DNA of 5,880 nucleotides from Alphaproteobacteria bacterium (GTDB lineage Bacteria > Pseudomonadota > Alphaproteobacteria > BOG-932 > Roseiterribacteraceae). How positions within the stretch are numbered: the first letter of the stretch is position 1; each line of letters starts with the position of its first letter. Made by a program: the position numbers and the translations under genes. This document shows positions 1 through 5,880 of the stretch, in pieces. The DNA lies in assembly GCA_903970575.1 (NCBI GenBank), contig CAJCJC010000253.1, positions 1 through 5,880 of the forward strand. The letters are read 5' to 3'. The notes below the pieces were generated by a model. It searched no databases. It was not told the origin of the DNA and saw only the letters and a list, made by a program, of their open reading frames with translations.

Positions 1-518
1 CCTTGCTTGTACGGCATGTTCTTGGCCGTCAGCGCCATCGTGAGATTCGTGCGCCCGTGATAGGCGTGTTCGAAGGCGATAATCGCCGAACGCCCTGTCA
101 CATTCCGGGCGATCTTCACGGCGTTCTCGACCGCCTCGGACCCAGAATTCACCAGCACGGTGCGCTTCTCGAAAGCGCCGGGCGTGAGCTCGTTCAACCG
201 TTCGGCTACCTCCACATAGGCCTCGTAGGGCGAGATGGCGAAGCAGGTATGGGTGAAGGCGTCCATCTGCTCCCGCACCGCCGCCGTGACCTCGGGCGCG
301 CTATGTCCCACGCCCAATACGGCGATCCCCGATCCGAAATCGATGATCTGGTTGCCATCCACATCCAACAGGATCGCGCCCTCGGCGCGTTCGATATAGG
401 CGGGCAGGACGGCCGGCATCCCCTTAGGCACGGCCTTAAGACGGCGCTCGTGAAGAGCCAGCGATTTGGGACCCGGTATTGGGGTGCGGATGATTCGACG
501 CTGCTCGATCAGGTTCAT
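1..518 (-). CDS. gabT: 4-aminobutyrate aminotransferase-like (GabT family), N-terminal part, cut by window edge
   Basis: Class III PLP-dependent aminotransferase, cytosolic. GabT moves the amino group of 4-aminobutyrate to 2-oxoglutarate, giving succinic semialdehyde. The window holds 172 codons from the ATG at 518. Recalled E. coli GabT aligns almost without gaps: RRLKAVPKGMPAVLPAYIERAEG at about 25-47, DFGSGIAVLGVGH (60-72), the PLP-phosphate loop NSGSEAVENAVKIAR (124-138) and AYHGRT (152-157). The catalytic lysine and the C-terminal half lie beyond the left edge. The N-terminus is roughly 15 residues longer than in E. coli GabT. The start is fixed by an AGAGGA ribosome site at 522-527. The gene follows the upstream monooxygenase by 7 nt, so it is almost surely co-transcribed. 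The family is solid. The substrate could be another omega-amino acid (5-aminovalerate, beta-alanine-like), since close paralogues differ in specificity. Confidence 0.9.
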   Translation of the reverse strand, partial: MNLIEQRRIIRTPIPGPKSLALHERRLKAVPKGMPAVLPAYIERAEGAILLDVDGNQIIDFGSGIAVLGVGHSAPEVTAAVREQMDAFTHTCFAISPYEAYVEVAERLNELTPGAFEKRTVLVNSGSEAVENAVKIARNVTGRSAIIAFEHAYHGRTNLTMALTAKNMPYKQ

Positions 519-521
519 GAA

Positions 522-527
522 TCCTCT
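522..527 (-). promoter_or_regulatory. Shine-Dalgarno of the gabT-like gene, overlapping the upstream stop codon
   Basis: AGAGGA on the minus strand ends 3 nt before the ATG at 518. Its first two bases (AG) are the last two of the TAG stop of the preceding monooxygenase (526-528). Terminating ribosomes therefore sit on this site, which favours translational coupling of the two genes. Confidence 0.7.
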
Positions 528-1821
528 AAAACGCCAGCAGGTTTTCGCGCAACGTCTTGTGCGCATATTCGGTCCGGACTACCCCGCGTCGTTGCAACGC
601 CGGCATCAGCCCGTCGCAGATTTCCGCGATCTGGCGGCGCTCTACCGCGTTGCCGATCAGGAATCCGTCACCGCCGACCTCTTGCATCACCTCGCTCATT
701 TCGGCCGCGACCGAATCTGGGGTTCCCACCAGCTCGATCGATTCCATGGTGCGGAACGCCGCCATTTCGCGGAGCGTCTTCCCGTTGGCGCTGCGCGCGA
801 AATCGGCGATCGTGCTGCGGTGGCCATTGGTGTCGAATTCGGGAAGCGGCTTGTCCACATCGTATTTTGAAAAGTCCTGGCCGCTGGCGTAGGACATGGT
901 TTGCAACATGAATTCCACGTCCTGTTTGCGGGCCTCCACGATGCGCCGGCGCTTTTCCATGGCCTCGTCCTTGGTTTCGCCCAGGACGGGCATGATGAGG
1001 AACAGCATCTTGCAGGAGTTCGGATCGCGTCCCGCCGCCAGCAGCCGCGCGGTCATGTCGGCGCGCGCCTGCTTCATGTGATCGACGCCCCTTGCCGCCG
1101 CCACGACGGTATCCGCCCATCGGGTCGCGAAAGCCTTGCCGGCCTCCGATCCTCCGGCCTGGCATATGACGGGACGGCGCTGCGGCGATGCGATCACCTG
1201 AAGCGGACCCCGCGATTTGTAATATTTGCCCTCGAAATTGGCGTAATGCACCTTTGTATGGTCCGCGAAAACGCCGCTTTTCTCGTCCAGCACAACCGCG
1301 TCCGGCTCCCAGCTATCCCAAAGCTTCACGACCAGCTCGGCCCACTCATCCGCCATCTCATAGCGGAGGTCGTGCTCGTAATGCTTGTCGAGCCCGTAAT
1401 TCTGCGCCGCCCGATCGCTCGACGCGGTGACGAGATTCACGCCGAAGCGGCCTTCGCTCAGATGGTCCAGCGTTGCGCTAAGGCGCGCCAGCAGATAGGG
1501 CGGATAAAAGCTCGTCGCCGCCGTGACGACGATGCCGAGATGCTTTGTATTGACGGCCAGAATGGGCGCCAGCGCCATCGGGTCATGCTTCGGGGCGCCG
1601 TGGGCGTTCCTTAGAACCGATTCCATCGAACCGCCGAAGATATCGGGGATGCATGAGCTGTCCTCGATCATCATGTAGTCGAAGCCTGAGCGTTCCATCG
1701 CATGCGCCATGTCGATATAGAGATCAGGCTTGTACCATTCGACGCCGCCCGCGCCCGACCAGGTTTGGTTCCAGGATTGCACCCCGAAGCCGTATCCGAC
1801 GAACCAACCCATATGGAACAT
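526..1821 (-). CDS. NtaA/SnaA/DszA-family FMN-dependent monooxygenase (LLM class)
   Basis: A 431-residue luciferase-like flavin monooxygenase of the two-component type, which uses reduced FMN and O2 and needs a separate flavin reductase (none in this window). It resembles recalled DszA along its length: SFYPPYLLARLSATLDHLSE at about 104-123, the HYEHDLRYEMADEW stretch (147-160), KLWDSWEPDAVVLDEKSGVF (166-185), GPLQV...SPQRRPVICQAGGSEAG (205-228) and a C-terminal RRGVVRTEYAHKTLREN segment. Length matches the family (about 430-460). ATG 1821 is chosen because GGAGGA lies 5 nt upstream and MFHMGWFVGYG is where family members begin; a TTG 28 codons earlier would put coding sequence through an operator. 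Known members attack nitrilotriacetate, EDTA, dibenzothiophene sulfone and similar; the substrate here is unknown. It forms a tight pair with the downstream gabT-like gene. Confidence 0.92.
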   Translation of the reverse strand: MFHMGWFVGYGFGVQSWNQTWSGAGGVEWYKPDLYIDMAHAMERSGFDYMMIEDSSCIPDIFGGSMESVLRNAHGAPKHDPMALAPILAVNTKHLGIVVTAATSFYPPYLLARLSATLDHLSEGRFGVNLVTASSDRAAQNYGLDKHYEHDLRYEMADEWAELVVKLWDSWEPDAVVLDEKSGVFADHTKVHYANFEGKYYKSRGPLQVIASPQRRPVICQAGGSEAGKAFATRWADTVVAAARGVDHMKQARADMTARLLAAGRDPNSCKMLFLIMPVLGETKDEAMEKRRRIVEARKQDVEFMLQTMSYASGQDFSKYDVDKPLPEFDTNGHRSTIADFARSANGKTLREMAAFRTMESIELVGTPDSVAAEMSEVMQEVGGDGFLIGNAVERRQIAEICDGLMPALQRRGVVRTEYAHKTLRENLLAF

Positions 1822-1826
1822 GCAAA

Positions 1827-1832
1827 TCCTCC
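1827..1832 (-). promoter_or_regulatory. Shine-Dalgarno deciding the start of the NtaA-type monooxygenase
   Basis: GGAGGA on the minus strand, 5 nt before ATG 1821. This near-perfect site rules in the 1821 start over the in-frame TTG at 1905. Confidence 0.85.
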
Positions 1833-1876
1833 GAACGGAGCCCTCGGTCGGTCGAAAGATGCGCCCGACAAAACCA

Positions 1877-1906
1877 AGGATTACATCGATTGAATTCGAA
1901 TGCAAT
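1877..1906. repeat. 30-bp repeat, copy 1 (operator plus flank)
   Basis: This segment matches 3501-3530 at 28 of 30 positions, differing only at 1886 (T/C) and 1899 (A/G). It covers the palindrome plus 12 bp on its gene-proximal side (AGGATTACAYCG on the plus strand). The conserved flank reads TGTAATCCT on the transcribed strand and may be part of a shared promoter. Confidence 0.75.
1889..1906. promoter_or_regulatory. LacI-type operator 1, upstream of the NtaA-type monooxygenase
   Basis: The 18-bp sequence ATTGAATTCGAATGCAAT is a near-palindrome centred on CG (1897-1898). The half-sites ATTGAATT and ATTGCATT (reverse strand) differ at one position. It lies 67 nt upstream of the ATG at 1821, in the 132-nt gap after the transporter stop. 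An even-length palindrome with a central CpG is the classic operator form for LacI/PurR/GalR-family proteins, and such a regulator is encoded nearby. Binding is inferred. Confidence 0.75.
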
Positions 1907-1953
1907 ATTCTTTGGGGGCACTTTGACGGCGCTAAACCTTGCCTGCGCGTCGG

Positions 1954-3363
1954 CTAATCGGCGATCACGGGCGGCGACCCCAGGAAAACGGATTGTCGCT
2001 GCAGCCCTCTGGCCAGCGCCCGCTGAATTGTGTTCTGACGGCGCCGGGTCAGCGGATGCGTGAGGATCAAAAGCCCGCCCGAGACCACCAGCACGATCGG
2101 GACCCAAAGACCAAGGCTCTCCAGAATCCATTGCGATGAGTCCGAGAAACCATTCTCCGGCTTGAAGCCGAGCAGCCCCGCCGCCGAGACTTGAATCCCA
2201 GCCGCGACATTGCCGAATTTCATGATGAGGCTGATCGCGCTGATATGGAGCGCGCGCGCGTCATAACCGTTCTTGAGCTTGCAATATTCCGCGCATTCCC
2301 CGGCGATGAGATAGGGCGTCTGCATCAGGGTTTGCCCCGGAAAACCCATCAGAACCGCCGATACGAGAATCACCCAATCATGCCCCGGCCCCTTGGGGCA
2401 GACGATCAAGACCAGAAGCGCCACGGCCTCCATCATCGCGGCGATCGCGATAACCGTGCGGCGTTCCCACAAATTAAACATGTAAGACCAGATCGGCACC
2501 GCCAGAAACGCTGTGACGAACATGATGATGAACATCGGCAACAGGATGTCGGCGCTTTGGAACAGATAGACCAGAATGAAGGCCATCAGGCCGAACCGCC
2601 CGAAATATCCGGTCATGAGAAGTAGATAGCCAATGCAGAAGCGCAGAAAAATGGGGTTGCGGATCGCCGATAGCAGCGGGCTTTTTTCAACCTTGTACTT
2701 GGATGTGCCGTCCGGAATGTTGAGCCCGTAAATCAGGATGCAGATCGGCGCCGTGATCGTCACCAGAACCACGACCACAAGCATCTGCGGTCCATAACTC
2801 TCCACGCCGACGGCGGGCGCCGTCCGCAGAAGGTCGCTCAGCCAGCCGATCGGCCGCCAATGGATCGGAGACAGCCAGTTACCCAACCCAAGTCGCCAGC
2901 CATAGGTGCGTTTGTCGATCAACAGGAAGGGGATGACATAGCTGGAGAGGACGGCCGCCGCGTTGACGCCGTTCAGCCAGACATTGATGCGGGTGCGGTC
3001 GGCGTAATTAGTGGACAATTCGCTGCTTTGCGCCTGAAATGGGATCGTCCCGGCGGTAAGCGCGGTGAAATACAGAAACAGGCCGATCGCGTATGTCGTC
3101 GTGCTGAAGCCCGGACCGGGAACCAGCGTGATCCACAGCGTCGGGATGAACAGCAGCGTGCCGACAATGATCCAGGGCCGACGGCGGCCGAAGCGCGTCA
3201 CGATATTATCGGAAAGATAGCTGACGCTGGCGTCCGTGAACATGTCGACGATCCGGCCCGCCGTCAGGCTGAGCGCCAGGACCGTCAGCGGCAGCCCAAG
3301 CACGACGCTGTAATAGGCCGTCGACACGGACAGCGCGGACGACGAAATCGTGAGCGGCCACAA
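1954..3363 (-). CDS. GPH/MelB-type cation-coupled MFS transporter; true start probably upstream of 3363
   Basis: Inner-membrane importer of the glycoside-pentoside-hexuronide:cation symporter family, about 12 membrane helices. In numbering from TTG 3363, RIVDMFTDAS (37-46) matches the MelB segment RIWDAINDP, keeping both cation-site aspartates (D40, D44) but with Thr for the MelB Asn. RFGRRRPWIIVGT (57-69) is the family's cytoplasmic loop signature. A late stretch, AEYCKLKNGYDAR...IMKFGNVAAG, corresponds to the MelB region around its conserved Lys377. TTG 3363 is the only ATG/GTG/TTG start in frame, yet the frame stays open to 3504. The residues just upstream (LSLGKTAAFAIA) complete helix 1: from that Lys (codon at 3387) to the VVLGL motif is 32 residues, as in MelB with no gap. 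So the protein likely begins between 3388 and 3504 (for example ATT 3450 or CTG 3432), with no clear ribosome site. Substrate unknown; sugars are usual for the family. Confidence 0.85.
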   Translation of the reverse strand: MWPLTISSSALSVSTAYYSVVLGLPLTVLALSLTAGRIVDMFTDASVSYLSDNIVTRFGRRRPWIIVGTLLFIPTLWITLVPGPGFSTTTYAIGLFLYFTALTAGTIPFQAQSSELSTNYADRTRINVWLNGVNAAAVLSSYVIPFLLIDKRTYGWRLGLGNWLSPIHWRPIGWLSDLLRTAPAVGVESYGPQMLVVVVLVTITAPICILIYGLNIPDGTSKYKVEKSPLLSAIRNPIFLRFCIGYLLLMTGYFGRFGLMAFILVYLFQSADILLPMFIIMFVTAFLAVPIWSYMFNLWERRTVIAIAAMMEAVALLVLIVCPKGPGHDWVILVSAVLMGFPGQTLMQTPYLIAGECAEYCKLKNGYDARALHISAISLIMKFGNVAAGIQVSAAGLLGFKPENGFSDSSQWILESLGLWVPIVLVVSGGLLILTHPLTRRRQNTIQRALARGLQRQSVFLGSPPVIAD

Positions 3364-3500
3364 CGCGATGGCGAAGGCGGCCGTTTTTCCCAGCGACAGG
3401 CTGGGCTGATCGTCGGGTGGCGTCTTGGACAGGGCTTTGACTATGACAATCCGTCCGGCGGGAGTTAAGGATCGCGCGTCTATTTGGCTCCGGAATGTCG

Positions 3501-3530
3501 AGGATTACACCGATTGAATTCGGATGCAAT
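3501..3530. repeat. 30-bp repeat, copy 2 (operator plus flank)
   Basis: Second copy of the 1877-1906 segment, 28 of 30 identical and in the same orientation relative to the downstream gene. It lies upstream of the transporter, directly after the repressor gene. Confidence 0.75.
3513..3530. promoter_or_regulatory. LacI-type operator 2, upstream of the transporter
   Basis: ATTGAATTCGGATGCAAT, centred on CG at 3521-3522. It differs from operator 1 only by G for A at 3523. It sits 15 nt after the repressor stop codon (3546) and about 60 nt before the likely transporter start region. Inference: it controls an own promoter for the transporter, separate from the repressor transcript. Confidence 0.72.
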
Positions 3531-3545
3531 CATTTTGCAACCGGA

Positions 3546-4583
3546 TTATTTCCCAATCAAGGCGGACGCGCCAACGATGAACTGTCCCTCGAAGACTCGC
3601 CTTTCGGCCGGGAGGGATTGGTTCACCAGACGCTCCGCCAATATCGTCACCGCCGCCTCGGCCATATGATTGACGGGCTGGCTGATGGTGCAGAGATCGT
3701 ACGCGTTCAATCGCCCCTGGGGGATTCCGTCGAAGCCGGTAATCGAAATTTGCCGGGGAATTTCCAGTTTGAGCGACATGCGGGCATGATCGATCGCGCC
3801 GATCGCCATGATGTCGTTCCCCGCGATAATCGCGGTGACATTGGGATTGATCCGCAAGATCGCGTCCAGCGCCTTTGCGCCACCTTCATAGGTTGAGAAT
3901 CCGTCGGCCATCGCCACCCCGGTTATGCCCGCCGCCGCCAGGCATGACGCGATTCCCTCGACGCGCTGCGCCACCACCTGGGCGAAATCGGCGCCGCGGA
4001 TAATGCCGAACTGGCGATGCCCCGCATCCAACAGCGCGCTCGCCATCATGCGGCCGCAGGCTTCGTGGTCGCAGATCACGGCGCTGACGGGGTGGTTGGC
4101 AGGAAGGCGGTTATACAGAACCACCGGCGTTCCGTTATCCTCGAACTCGGCGATCTGGGCGTCGGATAGCCGCGTTACCGAGATCACCCCATCCACCTGA
4201 TATGCGAAAACCTCGGGCAGGATGTCGCTGACCTTGTCTTCCGCCTCGACCGCGAACAGCAGCACGCGCATCCCGCGCTCTGACAAGCGGTTGGACAGTT
4301 CGAACAGCAATTGGGGATAGTACAAATTGCCGGCCGCGGTGATCAGCACCGCGATGAGATTATTGTGTTTTGTGATCAGCCCCCGAGCGATCGCGTTCGG
4401 CCGATAGCCGAGGTCGCGCGCCACCACCATGATCCGCTCGCGCAACGCCGGCGATATGCTCGCGCCCGGCGTGAAACAGCGGGATACTGCCGATTGCGAA
4501 ACGCCGGCCCTTTCGGCGACGTCGTACGATGTTGACCGGCGCCGGGCGACTGCCCCCATCCGGTTTGCCTCCCTGATTGGCAT
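3546..4583 (-). CDS. LacI-family transcriptional repressor, likely local regulator of this cluster
   Basis: A 345-residue LacI/GalR-family regulator, normal length for the family. The N-terminal helix-turn-helix is SYDVAERAGVSQSAVSRCF (19-37), with recognition-helix residues Q30, S31 and R35 at the places of LacI Tyr17, Gln18 and Arg22. The hinge reads YRPNAIARGL (60-69). Leu69 matches the LacI leucine that wedges into the central CpG of the operator, in keeping with the CG-centred palindromes here. The rest is a periplasmic-binding-protein-like effector and dimer domain (NLIAVLITAAGN, AIIAGNDIMAIGAI, ISITGFDGIP). ATG 4583 is preferred: AAGGGGA lies 5 nt upstream, while a TTG 7 codons earlier has no such support. 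It follows the LLM gene by 86 nt with no convincing promoter or operator of its own, so it is probably co-transcribed from operator 3 and autoregulated. The effector is unknown. Confidence 0.93.
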   Translation of the reverse strand: MPIREANRMGAVARRRSTSYDVAERAGVSQSAVSRCFTPGASISPALRERIMVVARDLGYRPNAIARGLITKHNNLIAVLITAAGNLYYPQLLFELSNRLSERGMRVLLFAVEAEDKVSDILPEVFAYQVDGVISVTRLSDAQIAEFEDNGTPVVLYNRLPANHPVSAVICDHEACGRMMASALLDAGHRQFGIIRGADFAQVVAQRVEGIASCLAAAGITGVAMADGFSTYEGGAKALDAILRINPNVTAIIAGNDIMAIGAIDHARMSLKLEIPRQISITGFDGIPQGRLNAYDLCTISQPVNHMAEAAVTILAERLVNQSLPAERRVFEGQFIVGASALIGK

Positions 4584-4588
4584 GTCGT

Positions 4589-4595
4589 TCCCCTT
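4589..4595 (-). promoter_or_regulatory. Shine-Dalgarno of the LacI-family gene
   Basis: AAGGGGA on the minus strand, 5 nt before ATG 4583. It supports this start over TTG 4604 and over the later in-frame ATG at 4559. Confidence 0.7.
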
Positions 4596-4650
4596 GGCGG
4601 CCAAAGCTGCGCGCTTAAGGCGAATTTAGTCAATCGAAATGCGGTTTTCC

Positions 4651-4670
4651 ATCCCGACCCGCGACGGGAT
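4651..4670 (-). terminator. Weak hairpin between the LLM gene and the repressor gene
   Basis: ATCCCG and CGGGAT form a 6-bp perfect stem with an 8-nt loop, beginning at the last base of the LLM stop codon. No U-run follows on the minus strand (GGAAAACC comes next). It is therefore a poor intrinsic terminator; partial attenuation or mRNA processing is as likely as termination. Confidence 0.25.
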
Positions 4671-5719
4671 CAATGAAAGGCGGGCAGGACCGTTCGGCCG
4701 AACAGTTCGATGGCGATCCGGATCGTTTCATAATCCGCGCCGTCCGCGCCGGTATCGAAATCCGCGACCACGTACTCGCAATCGCTGATTTCCGCGCATT
4801 TCTTCAGCCCCTCGATGCAGTCGGCCGGAGAGCCGGCGATAAACAAATCCGATGGAATATCGCTCAGACTCATGCTGTCGCCCGATTTCAGCTTGGCCTC
4901 GAACGCCTTGTCGGCGACCGGCAGACCTGTGCTGACATATCCGCGATAGGCGTTCAGAATTTCCGGCAGCCAGGTTTGCTCCACCTCTCGCCTCGTCGCC
5001 GCGATGCCGACTTTCCGATTGAGCGCCACCATTCCTGCGCGCCCCGCCAGCGCCGCCGCCGCGCGATAGCGCTCGATTTGCGGCGCCAGCATGGTGACGG
5101 AAGAACTATTATCCGTCAGCCAGCCGTCGCCGAGCCGCGCCGCGCGCAATATGGCGGGCTCCGCGTAGGCGCCGATGAAAATGGGCGGGCCCGGGCGTTG
5201 CACCGGCTTTGGCATCACGGTGGCGCCGTTGATCTGAAAATGCTTTCCGCTGAAATGGACCGGCTCGTCCATCCAGCAGCGCCGCAGAATCTCCACCGCC
5301 TCCTCGGTGCGGGACACGCGCTCCTTGAAGTTGAGGCCGATCATTTCGAACTCGTAGGGCCGGTAGCCGATGCCCACGCCCAGAAAAAGGCGCCCGTCGG
5401 AAATTTCGTCGACCGTCGCCGCCTGCTCCGCGAATTCGACCGGGTTTTGCAGCGGCAGGATGGCGATATTGGTGCCCAGTCGCAGCCGCGTGGTTCGCGC
5501 GGCCAAGGCGGCGAGAACGGTCAGCGGCGATGATGCATAGACCGTATCCTGGTCGAAGCGATGATGGCCGATGCTCCCGAAATCGAAACCGAGATCCTCG
5601 GCGATGCGGCAGATTTCATAACCGCGCCGATACCGCACCCGCCAGCCGCCCTCGTCGCCGGCTTTTATCGGAATCGACGTCAAGGCGGGAATGGAAAAGC
5701 CGATCTTCATGGCGCGCAT
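4670..5719 (-). CDS. LLM-class flavin-dependent oxidoreductase (luciferase-like, PF00296 type)
   Basis: A 349-residue single-domain luciferase-like TIM-barrel enzyme that would use reduced FMN or F420; the sequence does not say which. Visible family features are MKIGFSIPAL at the first strand, AEDLGFDFGSIGHHRF (40-55), LRLGTNIAILPLQNPVEFAE (79-98), the signature DEISDGRLFLGVGIGYRPYE (104-123), PKPVQRPGPPIFIGA (170-184) and RAARLGDGW (192-200). It is clearly a different subfamily from the NtaA-type enzyme in this window. It is the first gene of its unit, behind operator 3. ATG 5719 has AGGGGG 3 nt upstream; ATG 5710 (M4) has the same site at 12 nt, so the start is uncertain by three residues. 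A monooxygenase acting on the cluster's substrate or an intermediate is plausible; the reaction is unknown. Confidence 0.9.
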   Translation of the reverse strand: MRAMKIGFSIPALTSIPIKAGDEGGWRVRYRRGYEICRIAEDLGFDFGSIGHHRFDQDTVYASSPLTVLAALAARTTRLRLGTNIAILPLQNPVEFAEQAATVDEISDGRLFLGVGIGYRPYEFEMIGLNFKERVSRTEEAVEILRRCWMDEPVHFSGKHFQINGATVMPKPVQRPGPPIFIGAYAEPAILRAARLGDGWLTDNSSSVTMLAPQIERYRAAAALAGRAGMVALNRKVGIAATRREVEQTWLPEILNAYRGYVSTGLPVADKAFEAKLKSGDSMSLSDIPSDLFIAGSPADCIEGLKKCAEISDCEYVVADFDTGADGADYETIRIAIELFGRTVLPAFH

Positions 5720-5722
5720 CGT

Positions 5723-5728
5723 CCCCCT
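5723..5728 (-). promoter_or_regulatory. Shine-Dalgarno of the LLM oxidoreductase
   Basis: AGGGGG on the minus strand, 3 nt before ATG 5719 and 12 nt before ATG 5710. Neither spacing is ideal, so the choice of start stays open. Confidence 0.5.
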
Positions 5729-5767
5729 GGTTTACGCGCAACCATCGGCCACGCCTGGAAGAAGCTT

Positions 5768-5783
5768 ATGAATTCGAATTCAT
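5768..5783. promoter_or_regulatory. LacI-type operator 3, upstream of the LLM oxidoreductase
   Basis: ATGAATTCGAATTCAT is a perfect 16-bp palindrome centred on CG (5775-5776), 48 nt before ATG 5719. It shares the GAATTCGAAT core with operator 1 but lacks the outer TTGCAAT half and the 12-bp flank seen at operators 1 and 2. Its position suggests control of the LLM-lacI transcript. Confidence 0.72.
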
Positions 5784-5817
5784 CCAAACGCCATTCATTT
5801 TCGCCGGATATAATGGC

Positions 5818-5880
5818 CGTCATCGCGAGCGAAGCGTGGCGATCCAGGCTGTCGGTACCTGGGACTCCTGGATTGCCGCG
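5818..5880. repeat. REP-like dispersed palindromic repeat, cut by right edge
   Basis: CGTCATCGCGAGCGAAGCG followed by GGCGATCCAGG resembles the intergenic GTCATTGCGAGCG...AGCAATCCAGG repeats common in alphaproteobacteria, sphingomonads among them. Segment 5835-5848 pairs with 5867-5880 as a 14-bp stem (12 Watson-Crick pairs plus two G-U wobbles in one transcript orientation). The stem runs to the last base of the window, so the repeat likely continues beyond. No gene is seen in 5784-5880. Confidence 0.65.

Noticed and set aside
1822..1905. In-frame N-terminal extension of the NtaA-type enzyme from TTG 1905 (reading HSNSIDVILG)
   Set aside because: It translates operator 1 itself. A near-identical peptide (HPNSIGVILD) appears from TTG 3529 in another gene's leader only because operator 2 repeats the same DNA. 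The strong ribosome site at 1827-1832 fixes the start at 1821.
1921..1938. TTGACGGCGCTAAAC on the plus strand, resembling alphaproteobacterial promoter boxes
   Set aside because: The two boxes abut with no spacer and would drive transcription antisense into the transporter; there is no gene for it to serve.
1907..1953. Search for an intrinsic terminator after the transporter
   Set aside because: No stable stem followed by a T-run was seen on the minus strand, so readthrough into the monooxygenase unit is possible.
2860..3468. Long plus-strand open frame opposite the transporter
   Set aside because: Its product is rich in Arg, Gln, Asp and Gly with no recognisable fold, and it mirrors the transporter's codon pattern; it is an antisense shadow.
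4630..4648. Possible fourth operator: CAATCGAAATGCGG between the LLM and repressor genes
   Set aside because: It contains a CG between A/T-rich flanks, but the two halves do not form an inverted repeat and match the three-site core poorly.
4673..5533. 286-codon plus-strand open frame opposite the LLM oxidoreductase
   Set aside because: Antisense shadow of a well-supported gene; composition is Arg/His/Gln-rich and no family is recognised.

Overview
The window looks like part of a catabolic gene cluster from a GC-rich alphaproteobacterium, possibly a sphingomonad. The clues are the codon choice, the protein families, and a dispersed-repeat start (GTCATCGCGAGCGAAGCG followed by a long hairpin) at the right edge. 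That assignment is inference; no rRNA or marker gene is present. All five genes lie on the minus strand, so transcription runs from high to low coordinates.

In transcription order: (i) a luciferase-like (LLM) flavin oxidoreductase (5719 to 4670); (ii) a LacI-family repressor (4583 to 3546); (iii) a GPH/MelB-type cation-coupled transporter (stop at 1954; the start is problematic); (iv) a second, unrelated LLM enzyme of the NtaA/SnaA/DszA monooxygenase type (1821 to 526); (v) the N-terminal part of a GabT-like class III aminotransferase (518, running off the left edge), 7 nt behind gene iv.

The main non-coding finding is a set of three near-palindromes built around ATTCGAAT. One lies upstream of each of the three apparent transcription units: 5768-5783, 3513-3530 and 1889-1906. 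They have the even-length, central-CG form typical of LacI/PurR-family operators, and a LacI-type regulator with the matching hinge leucine is encoded among them. The simplest reading is one local regulon: a small-molecule inducer releases the repressor, and importer, two monooxygenases and aminotransferase are expressed together. The repressor gene is probably autoregulated, because it follows the first LLM gene with no strong terminator between.

The gene set (symporter, two flavin monooxygenases, omega-amino-acid transaminase) suggests uptake and oxidative breakdown of a nitrogen-containing organic compound. The substrate cannot be read from the sequence. No flavin reductase partner is in the window. 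One gene is odd: the transporter's reading frame has no ATG, GTG or TTG early enough to encode its conserved first helix.
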